DNA from: Bacillus multifaciens
Lineage (GTDB): Bacteria > Bacillota > Bacilli > Bacillales > Bacillaceae_G
Assembly (NCBI RefSeq): GCF_030756675.1
Contig: NZ_JAVBXD010000028.1
Coordinates: 1-64,000, forward strand
DNA: 64,000 nucleotides
Direction: 5' to 3'
The number at the start of each line of letters is the position of its first letter. Position 1 is the first letter of the stretch. Position numbers and translations under genes: made by a program. This document shows, piece after piece, positions 55,179 through 63,133 of this stretch. The notes below the pieces were generated by a model. The model was given only the letters and a program-made list of their open reading frames with translations, was not told the origin of the DNA and did no database searches.

Positions 55179-55523
55179 TCACGTTATATTTTTATCAAAG
55201 ACAAATACTGAAACTGCAATATCTTCATCCACTTTCATATCCGAAAACAGATGAACTAATTTTGCCCCAACAAGTTCCTCCAAATGATCACGAGAATTGA
55301 CGGCATAAACCTCCTGAATCATTTTCGTTCTAGCCATATGAACCATTTCTGCACCATCCAACGTTCCAGAAATAAACTTCTCAGTTGGTGTCAAATTTCC
55401 ATAAAGTGTGGCAATAGCCATGTTCTCAACAAATACAGTATGAATTCGTTCCGGTCCTTTTCCAAACAAATCTTTTCGAAGTTTTCGTATCATATCATTA
55501 AACTCATGTACCATTTTTGACAT
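55179..55523 (-). CDS. DUF2294 family protein
   Basis: A 114-aa protein with pattern KGPERIHTVFVENMAIATLYGNLTPTEKFI and RTKMIQEVYAVNSRDHLEEL, the DUF2294 family of bacilli. The function is unknown. It stands between the DUF1641 gene and fdhD in the same direction, so a link to formate dehydrogenase is plausible. Confidence 0.8.
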   Translation of the reverse strand: MSKMVHEFNDMIRKLRKDLFGKGPERIHTVFVENMAIATLYGNLTPTEKFISGTLDGAEMVHMARTKMIQEVYAVNSRDHLEELVGAKLVHLFSDMKVDEDIAVSVFVFDKNIT

Positions 55524-55701
55524 ACTTGCATTCCTCCCCGATTCATTAATAATGCTTTTCGAATACTACTTCATCATAAACATTTTAACAAAATAACCTT
55601 TTCATCTGAATTATTCACTCAAATAATTAGACGAAAAGGCTCATCTTTTGCAATTATTTCAAACACATATAAAACGTATGAAATAATATTTTTCCGCTTA
55701 C

Positions 55702-56184
55702 CTATTCGTCTTTTAACCCCTTACCCATACCTTTTAAGAAATGAAGACCAAATCCGATTGCACGGTTAATATCTGGATCCTTAAGTACTTTCATAAGGTC
55801 CAGTATTCCTACTTTTTTATTACTTTCCAGGTGCTCGTTTCCTTCATCCATACCTTTTAGTACACTACTTACAAGTTTTTTAGTAAGTTCCGGATCAAGT
55901 TCTGTTAAAGCTCCTGCAGCGCCCATCATATTATTAATCAAATTCGTGACTGGTTCACGAGTGACCTGTCCTAGAACAATTTTTGCAATTGGTTCTTTCG
56001 CTTTAAGCATAGAACTTGCAGCTTCTAGTATCCCGATGTCATTCAGTTCACCTACAATATTAAACATTTGATTTAAAGCTTCTTCATGATTAGCTAGAAG
56101 TGCCTTTAAATCTTCTAGCTTTTGTTGTTTTTGTTCTTCTTCAGTTAGCTCATGCCTTTGGATCGCTTTAATAGGTGCTGCCAT
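55702..56184 (-). CDS. DUF1641 protein, formate dehydrogenase partner (YrhD-like)
   Basis: A 160-aa helical protein beginning MAAPIKAIQRHELTEEEQKQ with the typical DUF1641 part LNDIGILEAASSMLKAKEPI, GLHFLKGMGKGLKDE at the end. It follows the FdhA-type gene by 15 bases, the standard pairing (yrhE-yrhD of B. subtilis). Relatives are proposed to help the enzyme dock with its electron acceptor. Confidence 0.9.
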   Translation of the reverse strand: MAAPIKAIQRHELTEEEQKQQKLEDLKALLANHEEALNQMFNIVGELNDIGILEAASSMLKAKEPIAKIVLGQVTREPVTNLINNMMGAAGALTELDPELTKKLVSSVLKGMDEGNEHLESNKKVGILDLMKVLKDPDINRAIGFGLHFLKGMGKGLKDE

Positions 56185-56199
56185 ATTCTTTTCTCCTCC

Positions 56200-59139
56200 C
56201 TAGTTATCCGTCAAGTGCACATATCCTGGACGAGTCCACTTGCGATTTACCTCAATCCCATTTTGAGGATGACGCTTTTTGTTACGCGGATTCGTTTTCG
56301 GCATCGGATTTTCCCCTTCTACTTGTAACACTTCCATACGAACTTTCGTTTGTTTATATGCAGGTGTATTCGTACGATGATCGACCGCAGGACCCGTTAA
56401 GAAATTAATTGCCGATTCGTTGTCTGTCGAGTTCATCGGTAAATAAAGCTCATTTGCTTTTACACGACCCGTTACAAGTGCACGTAATTTAAGTGCTCCA
56501 AAAGGAGAAACAAGGCGCACTAATGAACCCGTTTTAACTCCACGTTCCCTTGCAAGTTCTGGAGAAACTTCAACGAAAACACCAGGTACTTTAGCTTGAA
56601 TCCCATTTGATTTATTTGTCATGTTACCTTCATGGAAATGTTCAAGCATACGACCATTATTAATATGAAGATCGTATTCCTCTGGGAATTCAGCTGGACG
56701 TACCCATTCAGCTATCGCAAATCGAGCCTTTTTATCCGGGAAGTTAAATCCATCTAAGAAAAGAAGCGGCGTATTCGTTCCGTCAAAGCTTCCCCAATGG
56801 AAACTATTCCAACCTTCAAGCACTTCATAGTTTGCTTTTGCGAAAAGTGGCGATAAACTTGCCATTTCAGCAAAGATTTCACTTGGATGGCTATAGTTCC
56901 AGTTTGCACCTAATTTATTTGCAATCGCTTGTACAATCCACCAATCTGGTTTCGCATCTCCAAGCGTAGGAAGTACTTGATATAGTCTTTGTACACGACG
57001 TTCTGTATTTGTAAAAGTACCTTCTTTTTCAAGAGATGGCGCCGCTGGTAACACTACATCTGCATATTGAGCAGTTTTAGAAAGGAATACATCTTGAACG
57101 ACAAAGAAATCAAGACTTGATAGAACTTCATGTACATGATTTGCGTTAGAGTCTACAAGGGCCATATCCTCTCCAACAAGATACATTGCTTTCATTTTCC
57201 CTTCTTCAATTGCGTGAAGCATTTCAATGTTGTTGAGACCTAGTTTGTTATCAATTTTCACCCCGTAAGCTTTTTCAAATTTTTCGCGGGCTACATCATC
57301 AGTAACGTGCTGATATCCCGGAAGCCATCCCGGGAGCGTTCCCATATCACAAGCACCTTGTACGTTATTATGGCCACGAAGCGGATATGCACCAGCACCC
57401 GGACGGCGATAATTCCCTGTTGCAAGCAGCAAGTTTGAAATTGCAGCGGAAGTATCTGAACCACCCGTATTTTGCGTTACACCCATTCCCCAAAGAATAC
57501 AAGTACCATCTGCATCACGAATCATTTCTGCCATTTTAACGAGTGTTTCTTTTGAGATGCCTGTAATCTCTTCTGCATATTCAAGCGTATACTCTGCAAG
57601 ACTACCTTTGAAATCTTCAAAGAAGTTTACATTCTCATCGATGAATTGTTGATCATGCCAGCCTTGATCAATCATATATTTCGTAATAGCCATTAACCAT
57701 ACTTGGTCTGTTCCTTGCTTTGGACTAATAAAGATATCTGAACGCTCTGCCATTTCAGTTTTACGAAGATCTGCAACAATTAGTTTTTGACCGTAAAGTT
57801 TATGCGCACGTTTCACACGAGTAGCTAACACCGGGTGGCCTTCTGTTGGATTACAACCGACGATAATAACAAGACCTGCTTGTGCAATATCTTTAATTGT
57901 TCCTGCATCTCCGCCCATACCAATTGTACGGAACAATCCATCTGTTGCTGGCGATTGACAATAACGAGAGCAGTTATCAATGTTGTTCGTTTCGAATACT
58001 TGTCGAGCTAATTTTTGAATGACATAGTTGTCTTCATTCGTAATTTTAGAAGAAGAAATAAAACCTATAGAACCGTTACCGTATTCTTGTTTAATAGAGC
58101 CTAATTTATTTGCAACTAAATCAAGCGCTTCTTCCCAAGTTGATTCAACAAATGTTCCATTTTTACGAATTAAAGGCTTAGTAAGGCGTTCTTCAGCATT
58201 TACGAAATCCCAACCAAATTTTCCTTTTACACAAGTAGAAATCGCGTTAACCGGTGCCTCAGAAGTTGGTTGTACCTTCAAAATTTTACGACCCTTCGTC
58301 CACACTTCAAATGAACACCCTACACCACAAAACGTACATACTGTTTTCGTCTTCTTCGTACGAGTTTCTCGCATGGCAGCTTCTACTTCTGATATAGCGA
58401 AAATACCGCTGTACCCAGGTTCAACTTCTTTTATAAGATCAACCATCGGCTCAAGAATGTCCGGCTTTAGCCCAGTCATAAATCCAGCTTCTCCAAGCAT
58501 CGATTTCTCCATCAAAGCATTACAAGGACAAATGGTTACACATTGACCACAGCTTACACATGAAGAATCGTTAATAGCCGCACCGTCATCCCAAATTACA
58601 CGAGGGCGTTCTGCTTCCCAATCAATAGATAACGTTTCATTTACTTGTAAGTTTTGACAGACCTCAACACATTGACCGCACGCAATACATTGATTAGGAT
58701 CATAACGATAAAATGGATGAGACATGTCAACTTCACTTGCATCTACTTTTGGTTTGTAAGGATATTTTTGATGCTCAATTTCCATTAATTCTGCCGTATT
58801 ATGCAATTTACAGTTCCCATTATTGTTGTCACAGACCGTACAATAAAGTAAATGGTTTTCCAATAAGCGGTCCATCGCCTCAGTTTGTGCTGCCTTTGCA
58901 CGAATAGAGGACAACTCAATATCCATACCGTTCGTCGCTACTGCCGAACAAGATCGCACCAATTTCCCATCAACTTCTACAATACAAGTATCACACGTTT
59001 GAATAGGATCCACTTCAGGCACGTAACAGATTTGCGGATGTTCAATCCCGTTTTGATTAATAATGCCCAAGATCGTTGAACCGGGCTTAGCTATATATTC
59101 TTTGCCGTCGATTGTAATATGAACCATGCTGTCGTTCAT
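56200..59139 (-). CDS. formate dehydrogenase alpha subunit, NAD-type with N-terminal Fe-S domains
   Basis: A 979-aa molybdoenzyme oxidising formate to CO2 (YrhE/YjgC-like). Domains in order: 2Fe-2S ferredoxin (about 1-80, CYVPEVDPIQTCDTCIVEVD), His/Cys cluster (HLLYCTVCDNNNGNCKLH), two 4Fe-4S sites (CIACGQCVEVC, CVSCGQCVTICPCN), catalytic 4Fe-4S (VCTFCGVGCSFEV ... TCVKGKFGWD), then the bis-MGD domain with Mo ligand Cys in NCSRYCQSPATDGL. The ligand is Cys, not selenocysteine. ATG 59139 follows GGGGGAAAG. A leader with terminator hairpin lies just upstream. Confidence 0.93.
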   Translation of the reverse strand: MNDSMVHITIDGKEYIAKPGSTILGIINQNGIEHPQICYVPEVDPIQTCDTCIVEVDGKLVRSCSAVATNGMDIELSSIRAKAAQTEAMDRLLENHLLYCTVCDNNNGNCKLHNTAELMEIEHQKYPYKPKVDASEVDMSHPFYRYDPNQCIACGQCVEVCQNLQVNETLSIDWEAERPRVIWDDGAAINDSSCVSCGQCVTICPCNALMEKSMLGEAGFMTGLKPDILEPMVDLIKEVEPGYSGIFAISEVEAAMRETRTKKTKTVCTFCGVGCSFEVWTKGRKILKVQPTSEAPVNAISTCVKGKFGWDFVNAEERLTKPLIRKNGTFVESTWEEALDLVANKLGSIKQEYGNGSIGFISSSKITNEDNYVIQKLARQVFETNNIDNCSRYCQSPATDGLFRTIGMGGDAGTIKDIAQAGLVIIVGCNPTEGHPVLATRVKRAHKLYGQKLIVADLRKTEMAERSDIFISPKQGTDQVWLMAITKYMIDQGWHDQQFIDENVNFFEDFKGSLAEYTLEYAEEITGISKETLVKMAEMIRDADGTCILWGMGVTQNTGGSDTSAAISNLLLATGNYRRPGAGAYPLRGHNNVQGACDMGTLPGWLPGYQHVTDDVAREKFEKAYGVKIDNKLGLNNIEMLHAIEEGKMKAMYLVGEDMALVDSNANHVHEVLSSLDFFVVQDVFLSKTAQYADVVLPAAPSLEKEGTFTNTERRVQRLYQVLPTLGDAKPDWWIVQAIANKLGANWNYSHPSEIFAEMASLSPLFAKANYEVLEGWNSFHWGSFDGTNTPLLFLDGFNFPDKKARFAIAEWVRPAEFPEEYDLHINNGRMLEHFHEGNMTNKSNGIQAKVPGVFVEVSPELARERGVKTGSLVRLVSPFGALKLRALVTGRVKANELYLPMNSTDNESAINFLTGPAVDHRTNTPAYKQTKVRMEVLQVEGENPMPKTNPRNKKRHPQNGIEVNRKWTRPGYVHLTDN

Positions 59140-59161
59140 GGTCTTTCCCCCTTTTTGAGAA

Positions 59162-59226
59162 TAAAAAAACTCCACCACGAAAATATACGCACCGAATTAA
59201 TAGGTACGCTATCATCATGGTGGAGT
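59162..59226 (-). terminator. terminator or attenuator directly before fdhA
   Basis: Outer arms ACTCCACCA (59218-59226, read leftward) and TGGTGGAGT (59169-59177) and inner arms near GCGTACC and GGTGCGTA give a long hairpin followed by TTTTTTTATT. It ends about 10 bases before the fdhA ribosome site. Confidence 0.82.
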
Positions 59227-59232
59227 AGTTTA

Positions 59233-59262
59233 TTAGCACATCTTGCTAAAATACCAATCCAT
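59233..59262 (-). other. nine-codon ORF in a conserved leader element before fdhA
   Basis: Read leftward ATGGATTGGTATTTTAGCAA gives MDWYFSK and then MC and a stop. There is no ribosome site and an in-frame stop lies immediately upstream, so translation is doubtful. The DNA closely matches the end of the 22-codon ORF before apbC, including bases after the stop. TTAGCA and TGCTAA pair as a 6-bp hairpin. Confidence 0.45.
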
Positions 59263-59414
59263 TTATTTGTAAATAAAATGATAGATTCATAACAGGTCAT
59301 ATCACGATTCCATCTTTAACACTATAATTATAGCGTTTACCCCAAAAATATACAATATTAAAATCATAAAAAAGTCAAGGCACTTTAAATGAGCCGGCTG
59401 TTATTATTTTATCC

Positions 59415-59597
59415 TTACATAATACAGACTAGTCGTAATGTAGTATACATTTCCACGAGAAACACTTCAACTGATCTCTTTTTTATTGTGTTGTGTACAT
59501 TCTTATTACCTGTACGTTCCAGCCAATCTAGTGCCCGAGTATTCCATTCATCAATGTTTGTAAATACACGGCTATCTGCAAATTTCCCCTTTTTAAT
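59415..59597 (-). pseudogene. IS21-family IstA transposase fragment
   Basis: Read leftward the frame gives KKGKFADSRVFTNIDEWNTR, then ALDWLERTGNKNVHNTIKKR and SVEVFLVEM. This matches the late part of IS21-family IstA (RVFTNIDEWN, WLERTGNxNVHNTTKKRPVEVF). Stops bound the piece on both sides; about 60 residues remain of a protein of over 400. Confidence 0.7.
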
Positions 59598-59636
59598 CTA
59601 CTAGTTGGCTGTTATAAAAAGACTCTCATGTTATAG

Positions 59637-59857
59637 ATGTGAACGCCAGAATAAATTTTACAGTTTTCGCTAATATGAACTTTACACTTTTGGCAACATT
59701 TGTCGCCCACATTATTTGGAGAAGCAGGTATGATATCCTTGTAGCAACAGCCATGGTTCTTTTATTATCAAGGCTTCAAGGCTGTTTATCATACCTGTAA
59801 AGGCTCCATGTCAAGTGGGCTATGCGCAATCTAAAGTGTAAAATTCGTCTTGACGGT
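59637..59857. mobile_element. IS21-like terminal remnant or MITE
   Basis: The left side has AATTTTACAGTTTTCGC and TTTACACTTTTGGC, the right side AAAGTGTAAAATTCGTC; GCCCAC and GTGGGC pair further in, and GCAGGTATGATA with TATCATACCTG in the centre. Multiple terminal repeats of this kind are typical of IS21. It adjoins the IstA fragment. No gene is inside. Confidence 0.55.
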
Positions 59858-59921
59858 TATAATAGATTAACAATATAGATGTTTCATATTCTTATTTAGA
59901 AAATAGAAAATATATCCCGAA

Positions 59922-59964
59922 TAAAGAAGTATGGACCTAATATTATTAGGTCCATACTTCTTTA
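59922..59964. terminator. perfect 19-bp hairpin
   Basis: TAAAGAAGTATGGACCTAA pairs exactly with TTAGGTCCATACTTCTTTA around a 5-base loop, with T-rich flanks both ways. No intact gene is next to it, so it is probably left from a lost gene. The following stretch to 60230 holds nothing I can support. Confidence 0.7.
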
Positions 59965-60295
59965 TAAATAAAAATACTCTACAGATTACTTCATTATAAT
60001 CACCATTTAATTACTCTACTTACACGGTGTAACTAACACAAATACATAGTAACCTCTTTTTTTTTTCAATGTCAATATTTGTTTTTATTTTATGCATTTT
60101 CAAAATTTTAAGTTTATATTATCGAATTGATAGTTTATTTCAGAGCTTGAAGTCTGTAAAGAAATCTTTACTGTTAAAGTAACTATTAGAGTTAGTATAG
60201 TCATATGGACACAACTTAGTTAAGTCCTTACAATGGGGTTCAAGAAGGAAGTGTCCACATGACAATCAAGAAACTTAATGAAGAGTTTAAAAAAT

Positions 60296-60371
60296 GAGCC
60301 GAATTCTCATAAATAACTGTAAAAAGGTAAATTTTTTGTTTTAGGAGTGTCTCAGAATATTAGCTTGATGG
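60296..60371. repeat. left arm of a long inverted repeat
   Basis: GAGCCGAATTCTCATAAATA, ACTGTAAAAAGGTAAA and AGTGTCTCAGAATATTAGCT recur inverted at 61886-61960. Just outside, ATGACAATCAAGAAACTTAA (from 60259) with GTGTCCAC and an upstream TGGACAC may be the start of an old IS3-type element. Confidence 0.7.
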
Positions 60372-60484
60372 GTATGTATGGTGACACTCTACTTAGAAAA
60401 ACGTTATTTCCATATATTACAGATTGTAATTATATTTTTATAATTTATAATTGATAATATAAATTATAAATTTTATAGAAATAA

Positions 60485-60658
60485 TAACTACTCAGCTATA
60501 CCTTTAATTTAGGAGTTTCATAGACGGAAATTCGGTCTATTTTTTTGCATACAACACAAACTTGTGCGATACACTATATCTTGTGATAAAACAAATAAAC
60601 ATATTTTTCGGTAATTTTTTCAAGCGCCTTATATCTTCACGAGGTGACTGAATAGTTA
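60485..60658. mobile_element. MITE-like element with TAACTACTCA-type ends
   Basis: TAACTACTCAGCTATACC at the left and TGAATAGTTA (inverse TAACTATTCA) at the right are near-perfect terminal repeats, 174 bp apart. ATAGAC and GTCTAT with T-run inside (about 60519-60546) form a terminator-like hairpin. The left end is the same 20-base wording as at 44548. Confidence 0.55.
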
Positions 60659-60711
60659 CCAGAAATATTTATATAAGTTACGGATTAGGGTTGAGTTTTT
60701 AGGAGGTTTAA

Positions 60712-61392
60712 ATGAGAAAAATATTACCAGGGGCCATTTTATCTCATACCCAGTATGGGTATTTAAAGGTGCCGAAAAATGTCAAAAGTCAGTGTCCTAA
60801 ATGCGGTAAATCAAGTGAATTTACATTAAAAACAAATTTTTACCAAGTTACAAAAAGAGGATTATTCGCAGAAGGGCTTTGTTTTGAATGTCAAAAGCCA
60901 TCAGAATTTGTGATTATGTTTAATGATAAAGAAGTAGAAGTGTATATTTATAGTCCTTCGGATTTTAGAGATCCTTTGGCTCAGCTTGAACGCAATAAAC
61001 ATATCCCTATGGACCTAGTTAGGGCATATCGCTCTACTTTAAATGTCAGTCAATCAAAAGATAATTCTGCTACTGCAGTACTGTCAAAACAAGTTCTTGA
61101 AAGTGTCCTCAAACATTTTCTTGGAGAGAAAGGTAATGGACAGTCCCTTTCCCAGCAATTTGAGCAATTGCCAAAATATATCGATTTAACTAAACCGATT
61201 CAAGATGTTGGCCACCTCGTTCATTCGGAAAGTCCTTTTTATAGGATGCTTGAATTGAAACAGGAAATTGATGATGAAGCAGTAGCTTTATTAACAGAAT
61301 TACTAGAAGTCCTTATCGAATATTTATTTGTGTTGCCTGAAAAAATCGAATCAGTACATGATAAGATTGAACAGAAATTTAAAAAGGTGTAG
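60712..61392 (+). CDS. zinc-ribbon plus DUF4145 protein
   Basis: ATG follows TAGGAGGTTTAA. The N-terminal half has a four-Cys zinc ribbon, CPKCGKSSEFTL and CFECQKPSEFV (about 27-66). The C-terminal half (about 100-220, PMDLVRAYRSTLN, LSKQVLESVLKHFLGE, LLEVLIEYLFVLPEKIE) fits DUF4145. The usual GNxAxHP of that family reads GHLVHSE here. DUF4145 proteins are frequent in defence-type and mobile loci, but the function is unknown. It is cargo between the arms of a long inverted repeat, with no transposase. Confidence 0.72.
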   Translation: MRKILPGAILSHTQYGYLKVPKNVKSQCPKCGKSSEFTLKTNFYQVTKRGLFAEGLCFECQKPSEFVIMFNDKEVEVYIYSPSDFRDPLAQLERNKHIPMDLVRAYRSTLNVSQSKDNSATAVLSKQVLESVLKHFLGEKGNGQSLSQQFEQLPKYIDLTKPIQDVGHLVHSESPFYRMLELKQEIDDEAVALLTELLEVLIEYLFVLPEKIESVHDKIEQKFKKV

Positions 61393-61524
61393 CATGTACA
61401 TTTTAATGTTTTTATACGCTAAAAGATTTTCGAAAAACAATAGCATGATTTTTATTTAAAGATAAGTTTTGAGATTAGGTGATTTTCTTAGATTAGTTAA
61501 ATCAACACTTTTTCATGCCGAATT

Positions 61525-61671
61525 TTACTTAGCGTATATTTTCGTTAAAATGTGGGCGGTACGCCTTACTACGTCAGTAAAAATCCGTTTGCATCCAGCT
61601 TGTATAAGCGCATCTTTCTGTAAATCCAAATTTTGATCATGTGTAGACACACGAGCGTAGCCAATTAACAA
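61525..61671 (-). pseudogene. truncated Tn3-family resolvase (serine recombinase)
   Basis: A TTG start after AAGGAAGTGAT gives LLIGYARVSTHDQNLDLQKD and then ALIQAGCKRIFTD, the N-terminal 33 residues of a TnpR-type resolvase with its catalytic Ser in RVSTHD. From there the frame runs through a Tn3-type terminal repeat and stops (48 aa in all). The DNA-binding and most of the catalytic domain are absent. Confidence 0.8.
61528..61565. mobile_element. solitary 38-bp Tn3-family terminal inverted repeat
   Basis: Read leftward it runs GGCGTACCGCCCACATTTTA ... TATACGCTAAG, 38 bases. It matches the Tn3-type end GGGGTACCGCC...ACGCTAAG. The end interrupts the resolvase frame. No partner repeat is seen in the window. 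Confidence 0.75.
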
Positions 61672-61798
61672 ATTATCACTTCCTTATACTTTTGTATTGT
61701 CTCATAACTCATAAAATAAAGGAATAATGAGATTTTGATTTTAAGACAAGTTTTGAGACGAATAACATAGCATTATTTCAATATCAAATAGAAAGCAT

Positions 61799-61836
61799 AA
61801 AGAAGTCTCAAAAACCTCCGTTTTTGAGACTTCTTT
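61799..61836. terminator. 17-bp hairpin in the relic zone
   Basis: AAAGAAGTCTCAAAAAC and GTTTTTGAGACTTCTTT pair exactly around CTCC. T-rich on both sides. Confidence 0.7.
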
Positions 61837-61885
61837 ATTTCTTTAACATTTCTATCAATGCACTTGTTTTAAATAGGGATACCTC

Positions 61886-61960
61886 CAATCAAGCTAAGAT
61901 TTTGAGACACCCCCATAACGAAATTTTTACCTTCTACAGTTATTTATGAGAATTTAGCTC
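61886..61960. repeat. right arm of the long inverted repeat
   Basis: The inverse of the left arm: GAGCTAAATTCTCATAAATA, ACTGTAGAAGGTAAA and GTGTCTCAAAATCTTAGCTT on the other strand, about 80-85% identical by eye. Outside it CCTTAAGTTAATGGCGATGG recalls IS231/IS4-type ends. Confidence 0.7.
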
Positions 61961-62178
61961 GTTTTTTTCGTTTTGGGAAACAATCAATTCCTTAAGTTAA
62001 TGGCGATGGGGCGGGACCCCTAACAGTTAAACTAGCTAAGAACTATTGTTAACTAAGTAAAACACCTTTTCAGTCTAAATCATTTTTTTAATAAGACATC
62101 AGTAATCTTTGTAGTATCTCGACCGAACCCCCTTCACGTAGGATAAAAGGTATCAATACCATTCATGCGCTATATAAA

Positions 62179-62212
62179 CAAAAGCGAAGTCTGCAAAGAG
62201 ACTCCGCTTTTT
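62179..62212. terminator. two-way terminator
   Basis: AAAAGCGAAGTCT and AGACTCCGCTTTTT pair with one mismatch around GCAAAG. It may end the leftward ABC operon. Confidence 0.7.
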
Positions 62213-62290
62213 CAACATAGAATGAACTTCAGCAATTACTAGCTACTTCCTAATCCTTTTTCCTCATTTACCAATCTATTTATGTTTTTT

Positions 62291-62309
62291 CAAACTTTGC
62301 AACAGAGCC
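62291..62309. mobile_element. solitary IS6-family (IS240/IS26-type) terminal repeat
   Basis: CAAACTTTGCAACAGAGCC is the inverse of GGCTCTGTTGCAAAGTTTG, the typical IS6-family end. No second copy and no transposase are in the window. Confidence 0.7.
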
Positions 62310-62344
62310 AAAAATCCCATACTATCATCATGGTTATTCTCTAC

Positions 62345-63133
62345 TTATTCATGATTAAATTTTTTATTAGCAATCCAATAATTCGTTACAAAAAGTGTCA
62401 ATAAAATCCAAACGAGTGTTAGAAGTACATTGCCTATTGCGTTTGAATTTACTAATCCCGTGATTAGTGTTTCCATTGCATGTTTGCTCATACTGGCTGG
62501 ATTTATCTGATCCATTATTGGATTCAAACCAACGATTATTCTACAACCTATAAGAAAAATAATTGAAATTAGTGCGATAATACCTTGACTGTGAAAAATA
62601 GTACTTATCATTGTTGTGAAAGATACGATAAAAAGAACCCATACTAGATAAAATACCAATCCAGTAATCATGTGTGAAAATGGAACAGCAGTAAAAAGAT
62701 AATTTACATATAGATAAGAAGCAAAGTATCCACTCGTTACACTAAAAGCTGCCACCAAATAATTTGATATTATTTTTCCCCCAATATATGAAGTAACGGA
62801 TACAGGCCGTGTTAAAATAAAGGCCAGCATATCGTTGGCTTTATCTGTTTGAATGATACCCATCATAGAAATTGCAAGAATCATAAGACCAAGCTGATCA
62901 AATTGAGATCCTAAAGTACTTGCTAGTACTTCACCTCCTTTTTGTGCTGTCATACTCGGATCAATGGTAATTCCCTGACCACCGCCCAATGCTTCTAAAA
63001 TTGATGGCAAGTAATGAGTTACTATCGGCTGAGTTGCCCCTAAAAAGATAAAAACAATCGGTAACCAAATTACTTTAAAATCACGTACCATCTGAACAAA
63101 TTCTTTTTTTATCAGTACAATTAAGTTATTCAT
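62345..63133 (-). CDS. ABC-2 type exporter permease
   Basis: A 262-aa membrane protein of six helices starting MNNLIVLIKKEFVQMVRDFK, with MLAFILTRPVSVTSYIGGKI after the first pair, as in ABC-2 permeases of the NatB/YhaP or bacitracin/antibiotic type. The start overlaps the ATPase gene by 4 bases. Substrate unknown; the pair could move peptides, ions or drugs. Confidence 0.85.
   Translation of the reverse strand: MNNLIVLIKKEFVQMVRDFKVIWLPIVFIFLGATQPIVTHYLPSILEALGGGQGITIDPSMTAQKGGEVLASTLGSQFDQLGLMILAISMMGIIQTDKANDMLAFILTRPVSVTSYIGGKIISNYLVAAFSVTSGYFASYLYVNYLFTAVPFSHMITGLVFYLVWVLFIVSFTTMISTIFHSQGIIALISIIFLIGCRIIVGLNPIMDQINPASMSKHAMETLITGLVNSNAIGNVLLTLVWILLTLFVTNYWIANKKFNHE

Larger units (their letters stand above)
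61966..62344. other. gene-free gap before the ABC exporter
   Basis: It contains an IS231-like snippet (about 61990-62030), a two-way terminator (62179-62212) and a single IS6-type end (62291-62309). Nothing else is seen. Confidence 0.55.

Noticed and set aside
59389-59604. 71-codon rightward ORF
   Set aside because: It is the shadow of the IstA fragment on the other strand.
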